Source of the DNA: Lytechinus variegatus
Lineage: Eukaryota; Echinodermata; Echinoidea; Temnopleuroida; Toxopneustidae
DNA: 64,000 nt
Direction: 5' to 3'
Assembly (NCBI RefSeq): GCF_018143015.1
Contig: NC_054741.1
Span: 61,315,197 to 61,379,196 of the forward strand
Positions 48,660-59,793 of this stretch are shown piece by piece. The notes under the pieces are model-generated. The model saw only the letters and a program-made list of their open reading frames with translations, was not told the DNA's origin and made no database searches. Each line of letters starts with the position of its first letter. The stretch's first letter is position 1. A program made the translations under genes and the position numbers.

Positions 48660-51450
48660 ATCCTCTTAGGAATTAAGGTACAATGTCTGTCTTGATGAAT
48701 AGAAAAATGATGGAAAATAAAACTACTCGTTCTTTGAATGAACCATGGATACAAGTGATTAAAAAAACAGAATTGATGAACAGAAAATGATGTCAGGCAA
48801 ATCTACATCTTCTTTGAATGAAAGGCGTAGCTGAAAAAAACAAACATAGAATTGATGAACAGAAAATGCGAATCCATCCCTCCTTCAGATAAACAAAGTA
48901 ACTGATTAAATATAAAAAAAGAGTTGCTGATGAACAGAAAAATGATGGAAAGCGAATCTATTCGTTCTTTGACGTATAACTGATGAAAAAACAATTGATG
49001 AAGAGAAAAATGATGGAAAGGGGATCTATTGGTTCTTGGAATGAACGATGTAACTGATAAAATAAAAATACAGAATTGTTGAACAGAAAAATGATGGAAA
49101 GCGTTTCTATGAATAAAAGACGTAATTGATGAAACAATTAAAAAACATAATTTTGGGGACTAAAAAAATGATGGAAAGGGAATAGATTTGTTCTTGCAAT
49201 GAACGATGTAACTGATAAAATAAAAATACAGAATTGAACAGAAAAATGATTGAGAGTGAATCTTCTTTGATTAAAAGTCGATAGTGATGAAAATAAACAC
49301 ATGCAGAATTGATAAACAAAAAATGATGGTTAGCCAATATAGTCATCTCTGTTCAATTCTTAATAGATTTCGTATCTCAAAGGTTGTGTTTTTTATTTAA
49401 GTTATTCTATAACTATATGATTAATTCCGTTACAATAACTTGATTCTAAATCTCTAATTCATAACTCCATAGATAAAAACTCAAAACTGAATAATACTCG
49501 TCCTTTGAATGAACGTCGTAACCGATTAAATGGAAAAAAAGCATGAACAGAAAAATGATGGCAAGCAAATCTACTCGCTCTTTAAATGAACGACGTAACT
49601 GATAAAATAAGAAATACAGAATTTATGAACAGAAAATGGCGGAAAGCGGATCTTTTAACAAAAGACGTAAGTGATGAAATAAAAAAAACAGAATTGATGA
49701 ACAGAAAATGATTGTGAGCAAATCTTCTCGTCCTGTAAATGAACGACGTATTACGGATTAAAAAAACAACGAACAATGATGGAAAGCAAATCTTCCTCGA
49801 ATAAAAGACGTAAAAGTGATGAAATAAAAAAAAAACATAATTGACGAACAGAAAATTATGGGAGACGAATCTCACTTGTCCTTTAGATGAACGACGTATT
49901 ACAGACGTAACTGATAAAATAAAAAAATACAGAATTAATGAACAGAAAATAATGGAATTATGGAAAGTGAATCTTCTTTGATTTAAAGTCGTAAGTGATG
50001 AAAATAACACAGAATTGATTAACAAAAACATGATGGTTAGCAAATATAGTCATCTCTGTTCCATTCTTAATATGGATTTCGTATCTCAAAGGTTGTTTTT
50101 TATTTAAGTATAACTATATGTTTAATTCCGTTACAATAACTTGATTCTAAATCTCTATTTCATAACTCCATAAATAAAACTCAAAACTGAATAATACTCG
50201 TCCTTTAAATGAACGTTGTAACCGATGAAACGAAAAAAAAAAGAGAATGAACAGAAAAATGACGGCAAGCAAATCTACTCGCTCTTTAAATGAACGACGT
50301 AACTGATAAAATAAGAAATACAGAATTTATGAACAGAAAATGGCGGAAAGCGAATCTTTTAACAAAAGACGTGATGAAATAAAAAAAAACAGAATTGATG
50401 AACAGAAAATGATGGTTAGTAAATCTTCTCGTCCTTTAAATGAACGACGTATTACGGATTAAAAAAAAACATTGAACAGAAAATGATGGAAAGCAAATCT
50501 TCCTCGAATAAAAGACATAAGTGATGAAATTAAAAAAAATACACATAACTGACGAACAGAAAATTATGGGAGACGAATCTCACTTGTCCTTTAGATGAAC
50601 GACGTATGCAGACGTAACTGATAAAATAATAATAAAAAAAAATTAATGAACAGAAAATAATGGAATTATGGAAAGTAAATTTTCTTTGATGAAAAGTCAT
50701 AAGTGATGAAAATAACAACAAAGAATTGATGAACAAAAAAAATGATGGTTAGCAAATATAGTCATCTCTGTTCCATTCTTAATATGGATTTCGTATCTCA
50801 AGGTTGTGTTTTTATTCAAATTTCTATAACTACGATTAATTCTGTTACAATCTCTATTTCATAACTCCATAATAAAACTCAAAAGTGAATTATACTCGTC
50901 CTTGAATGAAAGTCGTGACCGATTAAATGGGAAAAAAGAATGAACAGAAAAACGATGGTAAGCAAATCTACTCGTTCTTTAAATGAACGACTAACTGATA
51001 AAATAAGAAATACAGAATTTATGAACAGGAAATGGCGGAAAGCGTGATGATGAAATAAAAAAAAACACAGAATTGATGAACACAAAATGATGGTTAGCAA
51101 ATCTACTCGTCCTTTAAATGAACGAATTATTACTGATTAAAAACAACAACAATGAACAGTAAATGATGGAAAGCGAATCTTTTATAAAAGACATGATGAA
51201 ATAAAAAAAAAACGTAATGAACAGAAAATGATGAAAATACTCGTTGTTTGAATGAAATACGTACCTGATTAAAGTTTTATAAAATTACAGAAAAGATAAA
51301 AATGAAAGATAAAAAAGGATTATATAATCGTCCTTTAAACGGAAGAAGTCATTGGTAACAAACACTGGAAAATAAATCATGGAGCTAGCACCGTAAATAA
51401 ACATTGGAAAGAGAATCTACTCGTCCTTTAAGCCAAAGACGTAACTATAA
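48660..51450. repeat. Satellite array with higher-order units of about 710 bp
   Basis: Basic units repeat words such as GAACAGAAAATGATGGAAAG, ATGAACGACGTAACTGATAA and AAAGACGTAAGTGATGAAAT. A longer unit marked by TATAGTCATCTCTGTT and TCCGTTACAATAACTTGATT starts near 49324, 50031 and 50742, giving about 710 bp. Open frames across it are by-products of the repeat. Confidence 0.9.
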
Positions 51451-51753
51451 CTATAACTGGGTCACTCGGTCAAGAGCTGCGCACATGGATTTCTATCGGG
51501 GGACGCGTTTGATGCGCGCGCTAGCAGTGGCCCGCTGTCTATCGGGAATTAAGGATTTTCTATCGGGTTGATAGCGTGTTGAAATATCGATCTTGCGGGT
51601 TGAAAATCCCGTTATCCATTTTGAAGTGTCCTAAAAATAACGGGATTGCATCGTGATTGCTTCGAGATTGCATCGTGTTTTGATCAAAAAGTGCCTAACG
51701 GGAAAATGCGCATCCCGCAAAATCATGCCAAGTTTCTTTTTCCCTGTAGTGTA

Positions 51754-52429
51754 GGATAGAGCAACTGCTCGTTATAGATGTCACAATAAATCAAGCATTC
51801 TAAATTCTATCAACTCCATTTTTTGTCAAATAACACCTTTATCGATATTTAGAAATGATTTTTTTCATATAATTTCATCATCTTTTTATCAGGGTGAAAT
51901 TCCCCTTTAATTTACAAAACAGATTCGCAAACAATATCAAGAGTAGTGGGAGGCAAGGGTGGAAATCTAAGGTAGGGGACCAGGGGCTGGAAAACAGGCA
52001 AAAAAAAAACAAAAACAAACTAACAAAAAAAAACAAAAAGGAAGGTTTATCACCCCCAAAAGAAGGTCGTCTCGTCCAAAATACATGTTTTACTTCGATT
52101 TAAATGATGTAGGCCTATTTCTTTCCATCATATATAAAAGAACAAAAATAGTAGGGGGACATTTGATAATGTGCCCCTACTATTTTGGGTTAGGGGGAAG
52201 TGTCCCCCTGGGATTTGCGCCCATGTGGGTGGGGGGTGTTGCACCTCCTTTCGGAATCATTATGGAACAGTGTGAATAGTCGCTGTGATTTCGATCTCAT
52301 ACCTATAAAAAAAATAGAACAGAAGAACGCCTTGACCACAGGCCAAAATGCCTAACAATTTTTCCGCGGCATTAGCGACTCTCGTAAGGGGCGCTCCATT
52401 TATAAATAAAGTTGCATGTGTAGCTGTCT
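51754..52429. other. Spacer upstream of the rhodanese gene
   Basis: A repeat end (GGGTGAAATTCCCCTTTAA at 51893-51911) resembles the TTAA-flanked MITE termini. A TTTATAAATAAAG box lies at 52399-52411, too close to the ATG to serve as its TATA box. No gene recognised. Confidence 0.4.
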
Positions 52430-52502
52430 ATGGCAACAGAATCTATCGCAGAATTGAAGCCAGAAGCGTGGGAATTTTCAAGAAAATTCAAGAAAAGAAC
52501 CG
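52430..52502 (+). CDS. Rhodanese gene, putative exon 1
   Basis: ATG at 52430; it encodes MATESIAELKPEAWEFSRKF; donor ACCG|GTGAGT, phase 1, which fits the CT at the start of exon 2 (split Ala codon). The intron that follows is about 3 kb. It could be wrong if the true first exon lies elsewhere. Confidence 0.55.
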
Positions 52503-55500
52503 GTGAGTACCGATTTAACAGTACTAATCTAATTAGTTACATGTATTGAATTATAAGAATATTCAATTTTTCGTGAAACAAAGCTTAGTTCTAAGCTAGG
52601 GCGGCCCAAATGCGCGTGAGTGGAGTCCCAGTTTCTTAACACGGGTAAGTATTGCGTTGTCGCCTAGAGTGATAGAGACTCTAGTTCAAAAATATCAAGA
52701 CGCACTTATCTATATCTAATCCAACATAAAACTACACACGTGGGTCCGAGTGCCCAAAATCATATAGACAAATAAATGAAAATTCAATCACATTTCATCA
52801 TCCAGACATCAAAATTTCGATAAATATCTTACCTAGATACTTGTTAGCACACTTGACTTGTACAAAAGTGATATTCTTCTTCAAATCTGGACTCGGTCGT
52901 GGTTACGGGGACCGGCACTTAGCGTTGCCTTTGCAGGGGATGGATCATAGACCAAGCTGCGACGATCGATGACCTAATGACGCGCGAGGTCAATTCGGGA
53001 AATTCCCAATAAAAAGGGGCGTTCCCCCTTTTTACAGTTCAGTCCATGACTATGGGCTAATATTCGACATATGGGACACGAGAAGATCAGAGAGGTGACT
53101 AATTTCACGATACCCTCTTCTATCAATAATCTGCTTTCAACCATGACTTCAAATTTGCACCCCCCCCCCTAAACACTGACATGCACTTTTAAACACAATG
53201 GTTTGAATAAAAATTATTTTTTTTTTTAAATCATAAAAAGTGGTTTACACTCTAAAAACATCGGGTAAAATGGTCCATGAGCGGGTACCGGTATGTGCAG
53301 CCAACGTTGGTCAGTTTTATTTACTGATGAAGGGGTCACGGAACGGTTTTCAAAGAGGGGGGGGGGTGATGACCATGGAAAAAAATCACAGTCCTATGCT
53401 GGTCATTTTTACGTTTTTTGTAAACGGTTTTGGTAAAGGGGGGGGGCTGAAGCCCCTCCCTAGCCCCCCCCCCCCCCGGCCCCCCTCCCCGCTTCCGCGC
53501 CCTTCTCAATTTTGACCAAATTGACCCTCGTACTGGTTAAAAAAATTACCCAATATTTTTTACAGTGTAGATCTAGTAGCACAGCTCCGTCCATGCAGGC
53601 CACGGAAAACTTCCTTTTATTTCCGTGATGCAGGCCCCGCACCCAGGCCCCAGCCTGTGCCCCAAGGGTCCAAGCAGCCAGGCAAGCTAGGCACGCACAG
53701 CTAGCTTAGTCTGCTATGCAGACTCTGAATGGCTCATGAGGTGGGATCTGCTTCTGGTTTGCGAAGCAAACCAGCCTGAAAGGGCGAGCGTAGTGAGCCA
53801 GCCTCAGTAGACCTAGTCTGCTATGCAGACTCGTTGAATCAGCTAAGGTACAAACACTGCAGATGTCGGTCTACATTTGTAGACTACAGCTAGCTAGCCC
53901 CAGCTAGCTAGCATGCTAGCAAGCCTCGCCTCTATCTTACGGGGCAGATTTGCGCATGCGCACGCATTAAGGTACAAAATGTGCAATATGCATATGTGAC
54001 ATGTGAAAGTGTGCCACGAAAAGTCGAAATTTATATTCACAATTTGACCATATAGAAACCGGTAGTGGTACACCGTTGATGCAATGTCGAGTTTCGTGTC
54101 AGGCAAGGGGGGTAAGTGAGTAGAGTAGGAATATGATGAAGAGAAATTGAATTGAGTCGTGAACTCGCATGGCGGTGGTGCGTTTTCGCACCCATCGTGC
54201 CCGCGGAGTAGATCGTAAGGTAACTTTCCCTGACTCTTCGCCTACTGCTCGGGCGTGTGGGCAGTGGAAAAAGCTCGATTTCGTCGGGTGGTGCGAAAGC
54301 GCACTAGCACTGCACATACGCCGAAGTCATTGAAATGTCAGTTTTTAGTTGACATCTACATGTAAGCTCACCTTTAGAATACACATGAGAAGAGGGTGGG
54401 CGCTAATGTAGTTTCGCCCTTGCTGACTTTTGAGCAAATACGGGCGAAGTTCGTGCAGGCTCCACTCGACTTCACGTATTAGCAGCTACCTTTGATAGTA
54501 CCAGTACTGCTTCACAACGCTCCACCTTCGGGTAGGTGGAGCGTAGTATAGCGGTAGTGAAGTGGTGCCTGCATGACCTTCGCCCGAGGGAATTTCCCCC
54601 AGACATGCCAGATCAAAAGGCAGAAATTGTTCGCAAACAAATGTTTCAATTTCAATGAATGAAAGTTAATGAACTTTGGCCATGTTGGGGTTATTTGATT
54701 TTGAGGAATTGTCATCATATTTATAAGTTTATGGATCCAGTTCATGAAACTTGGAGTTGGACATAACGGCAAACCATGATGTATCCCTGAATATCTTGTG
54801 CAAGTTTCAGGTCACGTCACATGACCAAGGCAAAGTCAAAGCCGAGGTCACTTTAGTAGTAGTACTAGTAGTACAAGGGTCAACAAACTTGAGTAATGTT
54901 GGGGGTATTTGAGGAATTGTCATTCGCTGCTGCTCATGTCTTTATGCAAATTGCTATAAAAGGTAATACATTGAGGAGCAGCATATCAAAACGCATATTG
55001 TACACAGCACAGAAATTTGGTGAATGTGAATGCTGCTCGCTGGCACGCTGCACAGATCTAGATCGGTTGATCGTTAGGCTAGGGCCCCTCGCCGCACTGC
55101 TGCTATGCAGTTCACAGGTATTCGTTATTAATTCAATGTTCTGCTAGGCTTAATAAACCGTACAATTGCTCCAATTACTGTGGATAAATACTTCTAACTT
55201 TACAGGTAAGCTTTACACTTGTGACTTGGGCTTGACCCCGTTTTATTTCATGTACATGTTGATGTGGGTGCATGCATGTCGACATGTCAGAAACATTGAA
55301 AATCCTTGGTATGTCGACATCACTGTTGATGTGAGGCCTATCGACAACAGCACTAAATTTTACTTGATTAGGCTTACCCATTTGGTCATGCACAGCCATT
55401 AAGTCAAATTATAGTGATGTTTCCTTTAACTGTCTATATTTTGTTGTTTTTCTTTCCAGCTAGTGAGAGTGGTTCTTCCACCAGTCCATCATTGAGCTTT

Positions 55501-58500
55501 CAGGTGGTCATTAGTGGGATTAAGAAGATGTATCCCGCAGTGAGGAATATTTCCACAGCCGAGGTGGAGGAACTCTTGAGATCCGAAGAGGCTAAGTCAG
55601 GACTTGTAGTCGTGGTGAGTCCTTCCTCTTAGATCTAGACCATTACTCCATTTCTTCATCTAAAGATGTTCTTTTCTAGGAACCAAAATGTTGAAATGGT
55701 TTGTAAATCTGATTGATAATTGAGCAGATGTGAGCAGTGAGCTTGTAGTATAAATGAGACACCTCATATTTTCCGTAGTGATTTAACAAAGTGGGAATTT
55801 AGTAATGTCTATAACCAATGGCAGTTTTGGGCAAATTATAAATTTTAGATTTATAACAATAATAATGATCTACAAATAAACTTAATTATTATTGGGATAC
55901 TCTATAATACATTTTCCATGTATTACTGTATGTGAGACCTACATGAAATTTTCTGTCTCTGATTTCTGTTGTTGTTTTTTTTTTTGACAGTCTGTAATAC
56001 TCTCAAATTATCATGACTTGGTCAGTTTATGAACTTAAAAAATGGGGGTCGGATGTACAAAAAGGTTTAGATTATTTTTCAGATTTGCCCTATTGATAAT
56101 TAATTTTGATGCAAGGACATTTCCAGTAATTTGTAAAGTCTATGTGTAACTTTACGAACAGCAACATGAAACAGCTCCCTGTTCATGAATTGTTACAGGA
56201 TGCAAGACCTGAAGCAGAATACAATGTTAGTCACATCCCTTCAGCTGTGAGGATTGATCCAGGAAACCAGAACATGAATGATGTCAAGAAGATCATTCAA
56301 GATCAACTCATCAAAGGTGAGGCATTATGTCTGATTGAATTTATTTTGCATTCAATTACGCGATTCAAATTGATAAAGTGTGACAGATGAAATGCCTAAA
56401 CACATTTTATACAGTATATATTGACACTTTTAAAAAAATAAAGATTTACTCTTATACCCCCTTCCATTAAAAAAAAATATTATTTGTAAATATAGGATGC
56501 ACTCATTGTGAGCAGGCTGCTTGATATCAATACCAGCCTCAAAGTAAATAAGCATCATAGAAATGAGAAATAAATGTGAAGAAGAAAGGTCACATGTGTG
56601 TATTGCAAGTGTAGTAATGGAGTGGTTAATGCAATTTTGCATTACTGGTACATTCTTGAAAAAAAAGAAACTTGGTTAAGTTATAGTATAATGAATAAAA
56701 TTAAAATATGTTATTTGCTTTCATTATTCCATTTATGATTGTAATGATTGTAATTGCTTGTAGTAAATAATTTTTTTTGTTACTTTTTCATTTTAAATTT
56801 TTCAAGATGATCCAGCTACATGTACTCTTGATAGCAAACCCATCCAAGTTGTCATGTACTGTTCTGTTGGCTATCGATCATCAGCATTGGCAAACAGACT
56901 GAGGCAAGCACTCAAAGCTGAGAAGGACAAGACAGGTAGTTTGATATACTACTAACCCATTCAAGGAAATATTGATATTTAATAGCTTCAAATTGGTACC
57001 ATTAATTTGTATTTATTATTCCTGCATGAAAAAAAATCATTACGAATGTATCTAACATAGTTTTCTGCAACTTAAATACGAAAGCAAAGTCCTGGATATT
57101 TTATTGTTATAGATGTTACAAAACTTGTTTTTGTCTCACCTTCATAGCAGAGTGAGACTATAGGCGCCGCTTTTGCGACGGCGGCAGCGGCGTCAACATC
57201 AAATCTTAACCTGAGGTTAAGTTTTTGAAATGACATCATAACTTAGAAAGTATATGGACCTAGTTCATGAAACTTGGCCATAAGGTTAATCAAGTATTAC
57301 TGAACATCCTATTAGAGTTTCATGTCACATGACCAAGGTCAAAGGTCATTTAGGGTCAATGAACTTAGACCATGTTGGGGGAATCAACATCAAAATCTTA
57401 ACCTGAGGTTAAGTTTTTGAAATGTCATCATAACTTAGAAAATATATGGACCTAGTTCATTAGACTTGGACATAAGGTTAATCAAGTATCACCAAACATC
57501 CTGCATGAGTTTCACGTCACATGACCAAGGTCAAAGGTCATTTAGGGTCAATGAACTTTGGCCGATTTGGGGGTATCTGTTGAATTACAATCAAAACTTA
57601 AAAAGTTTTTGGATCTGATTCATGAAACTTGGACATAATAGTAATCAAGTATCACTGAACATCCTGTGCAAGTTTCAGGTCACATGATCAAGGTCAAAGG
57701 TCATTTAGGGTCAATGAACTTTGGCCGAATTGGGGGTATTTGTTGAATTACCATCATAACTTTAAAAGTATGTTGGTCTAGTTCATAAAACTTGGACATA
57801 AGAGTAATCAAGTATCACTGAACATCCTGTGCGCATTTTATGTCACATGACCAAGGTCAAAGGTCAATGAACTTTGGCCATAATGGGGGTATCTGTTGAA
57901 TTACCATCATAACTTTGCAAGTTTATTGATCTGACTTTTGAAACTTGGACATAAGAGTAATCAAGTATCACTGAATATCCTGTGCAAGTTTCAGGTCACA
58001 TGATCAAGGTCAAAGGTCATGTGAGGTCAATGAACTTTGACCACATTGGGGGTATTTGTTGAATTACCATCCTATCTCTGTAAAGTGTATTGGTCTAGTT
58101 CATAAAACGTGGAAATAAGAGTAACCAAGTATCACTGAACATCTTGTGCGAGTTATAGTAGTTTTCAAAGTCAGCACTGCTGCTATGTTGATTCGCGTGA
58201 TGCAGGTGAGACGGCCAGAGGCATTCCACTTGTTATACTCAAATCATCCCTGGCCACTAGGCACAAATACAGCGCACATTCCAACCAACCATGTTCTTAT
58301 GCCAGTAAAATGTTACAGAAACTGTGCAAGGATGTGAAGCCTCACGCCAAATGACAGTGAAGACAATGTCCTGTATCAAACAAAGTAGAATATGCTGAGA
58401 CGATAAGCAACCTTGTTACAGATATATTACGCCCATGTAAATGCTCAATCCACCTTATACTAACAGTACCAGACACTCCTTTCTATCTTCCCTTATGTTT

Positions 58501-58738
58501 TCAATATGCAGATACTGCTACAAATCATCAAATTTCACAGCCAGCGGAACCCTGTAAAGAGAAATGTCCAAGGATCAGAGTCTTCAATATGGAGGGCTGT
58601 CTATTCAAGTGGGCCAATGAGGGCCGTCAGATGGTGGATGGGCGGGGCAACATAACAGAGTTCGTTCACCCCTACAGTATCATGTGGGGTCAGCTGATCA
58701 GTAAGGATATTAGGAGGTGGGAGGGGCCTCGTATGTAA
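52430..58738 (+). CDS. Single-domain rhodanese (sulfurtransferase-like) protein, 5 exons
   Basis: Rhodanese domains carry sulfur on an active-site cysteine. Five exons (52430-52502, 55460-55614, 56199-56316, 56807-56935, 58512-58738) have matching phases and give 233 codons plus stop. Residues about 35-185 form one rhodanese domain: MYPAVRNISTAEVEELL, then VVVDARPEAEYNVSHIPSA, then MYCSVGYRSSALANRL with catalytic-loop Cys134-x4-Arg139, then VFNMEGCLFKWANEGRQMVD. The end (EFVHPYSIMWGQLISKDIRR) follows the domain without a second repeat. The C-x4-R loop suggests thiosulfate-type or persulfide transfer, but the substrate is unknown. Exons 2-5 are strong. Exon 1 rests on an ATG, a donor and phase agreement only. 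Confidence 0.88.
53246..53569. mobile_element. TA-flanked element with CACTSTAAAAA ends
   Basis: TA|CACTCTAAAAACATCGGGTA on the left and TTACCC...TTTTTTACAGTG|TA on the right are inverted. The interior contains G runs, C runs and GAAGCCCCTCCCTAGCCCC. It lies in putative intron 1 of the rhodanese gene. Confidence 0.6.
53695..53930. repeat. Cluster of short perfect palindromes
   Basis: AGTCTGCTATGCAGACT is present twice (about 53708 and 53815), with TGGTTTGCGAAGCAAACCA near 53755 and repeated AGCTAGCTAGC words at 53885-53930. It is probably a remnant of a fold-back element. Confidence 0.75.
54650..54925 (+). repeat. Degenerate copy of the DR1-repeat unit
   Basis: AATGAACTTTGGCCATGTTG, GTGCAAGTTTCAGGTCACGT and CACATGACCAAGGCAAAGTC match the unit at 57300-58050, but the DR1 core is broken (AAGGCAAAGTCAAAG). 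About 1.7 diverged units. Confidence 0.75.
55460..55614 (+). CDS. Rhodanese gene, exon 2
   Basis: Acceptor TTCTTTCCAG, donor GTG|GTGAGT. It encodes a Ser-rich linker (SESGSSTSPSLS) and the first helix and strand of the rhodanese domain, ending GLVVV. Confidence 0.88.
56199..56316 (+). CDS. Rhodanese gene, exon 3
   Basis: Acceptor TTGTTACAG, donor AAAG|GTGAGG. It encodes DARPEAEYNVSHIPSAVRID, the CH2A-type D.R...E...HIP.A signature of rhodanese folds. Confidence 0.92.
56807..56935 (+). CDS. Rhodanese gene, exon 4 (active-site loop)
   Basis: Acceptor TTTTTCAAG, donor ACAG|GTAGTT. It encodes VVMYCSVGYRSSALANRLRQ with the catalytic Cys at the loop CSVGYR. Confidence 0.92.
57129..58238 (+). repeat. 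GTCTCACCT-bounded element with five DR1-bearing tandem units (inverted copy of 25441-27020)
   Basis: It starts TTTTTGTCTCACCTTCATAG with a GCGGC-rich segment and ends GCAGGTGAGACGGCCAGAGG, then CATTCCACTTGTTA, the reverse of the 25441 flank. The 13-mer AGGTCAAAGGTCA is exact at 57336, 57528, 57691, 57854 and 58007. It lies in intron 4 of the rhodanese gene. Confidence 0.9.
58512..58738 (+). CDS. Rhodanese gene, terminal exon
   Basis: Acceptor TCAATATGCAG; stop TAA at 58736-58738. It encodes CPRIRVFNMEGCLFKWANEG and the end of the protein (RRWEGPRM). Confidence 0.9.
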
Positions 58739-59580
58739 ATTGAGGTCAGTGTATTGTCATTGAATGGATTTTAAGTGGATGTGGCCTGACATGTGAACTC
58801 AGGTCAGAGTGTTTACTGGAATTTTGCAATTTTGTGTATGATTATTTTCAAACAACCTAAAAATGCTGCATAAGATTTTAAGAATGTAAGACATTTATTG
58901 ATAATGCCTTCATGAATGCACCACAATCTCTTCTTTGATTTTGAACCAATTTAGGTGTCAAAATTAAGGAGAAAAGCCTACAGCTCTATATGATGATGGC
59001 AATGAGATATTGTTATTAGGATAGCTGTCAATTGCAATTTAACTTCAGCTACATAACAATATTAACTATACTGGGGGGAAAAAATTACAGAATCCCAGTT
59101 TTATTTTATTTTTTATGGGACGCTACATGTATTTATGGTCAAATTTGGATAATGTCATTTTTATTATCTGAAAAAATGTAGAGCATATATGTTGAAGCTT
59201 GCAAAATGTAATATGATATTCAGAACTGAAATAGAAGTGTTGAGGATTACTCCGGAATAATGTTATCAAAATGCTTGCATGCGCTATTGCAGGGTTGCAC
59301 TAAACCTTTATATGAAAGGTACAGGTTTTGCAAAAGAATAACCAAATCAAGTTTCAGAGTGTAACCATTGATATCGTGCAGTCAGTCCGCATTGTATACA
59401 TAATTTCACTTTATTAAAGCATACATCAACATCTGCATATTGGTAGAGCACTCATCATACAGAAAACTTTGAGATGGGGATTAGGGCCTCGAAAGAATGT
59501 TGGAAGCATCCGGGAATAGTTAATCAGGGATAGATACAGCTAACACAGCTTATTCTGGATTTCTACCTCTGAACATTGAT
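58739..59580. other. Spacer, no gene recognised
   Basis: 3' flank of the rhodanese gene; AT-rich, no further coding exon seen. Confidence 0.5.
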
Positions 59581-59793
59581 ATGACTGAACTGTCAAAGGT
59601 CATGAGAGGATCGGGTCAACTCTCTACCAACTGTAGAGGAGGAGCAACGGGAACGGCAGCCGAGCCGCCTAGTTGGTGTGTCTTTTGCAAGAATAATGTG
59701 GAAAGCAAGATGGTCTACACCAGCCACAAGTTGAAGTCCGAAGATGGCATCACTATGTTTCCGATCCTTCGAGCATACACCTGTCCACTCTAT
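59581..59793 (+). pseudogene. nanos: Truncated nanos-type zinc-finger copy
   Basis: Nanos proteins are germline translational repressors with two CCHC zinc knuckles. From ATG 59581 the frame reads MTELSKVMRGSGQ and then WCVFCKNNVESKMVYTSHKL, KSEDGITM, FPILRAYTCPL, an unmistakable first knuckle and linker. Two defects show it is probably not functional. The fourth ligand of the first knuckle, normally Cys before P[VI]LRAYTC, is Phe (TTT). The match stops at CPL, where the second knuckle should begin. An in-frame stop lies about 60 bp upstream of the ATG, so little N-terminal region remains. It could instead be a fragment of a gene disrupted by the retroelement that follows. Confidence 0.82.

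Larger units (their letters stand above)
45509..51753. mobile_element. 6.2-kb CACTA-type inverted-repeat element filled with satellite arrays
   Basis: The left end CACTACAGGGAAAAAGAAAC (from 45511, continuing TTGGCAT) is the exact reverse complement of the right end up to 51751. The identity spans 27 bp plus the flanking TA, which is likely the target duplication. CACTA termini and a 2-bp TA duplication fit a CACTA/EnSpm- or Mirage-like DNA transposon. Subterminal zones on both sides are GC-richer and carry many CGGGAT and ATCGTGATT words, inverted between ends. No transposase was recognised. The interior has two tandem arrays (46150-47430, 48660-51450) and a nested MITE. Confidence 0.85.

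Noticed and set aside
49582..50043. 153-codon minus-strand open frame with FLFINSVFF-like repeats
   Set aside because: It lies wholly in the degenerate satellite and the repeat period explains it.
52399..52411. TTTATAAATAAAG as a TATA box for the rhodanese gene
   Set aside because: It is only about 20-30 bp from the ATG, so a start 30 bp downstream would fall inside the codon region.
52820..52920. Minus-strand donor CTAG|GTAAGAT as a first exon of a divergent transcript
   Set aside because: No open frame or downstream exon supports it; frames contain early stops.
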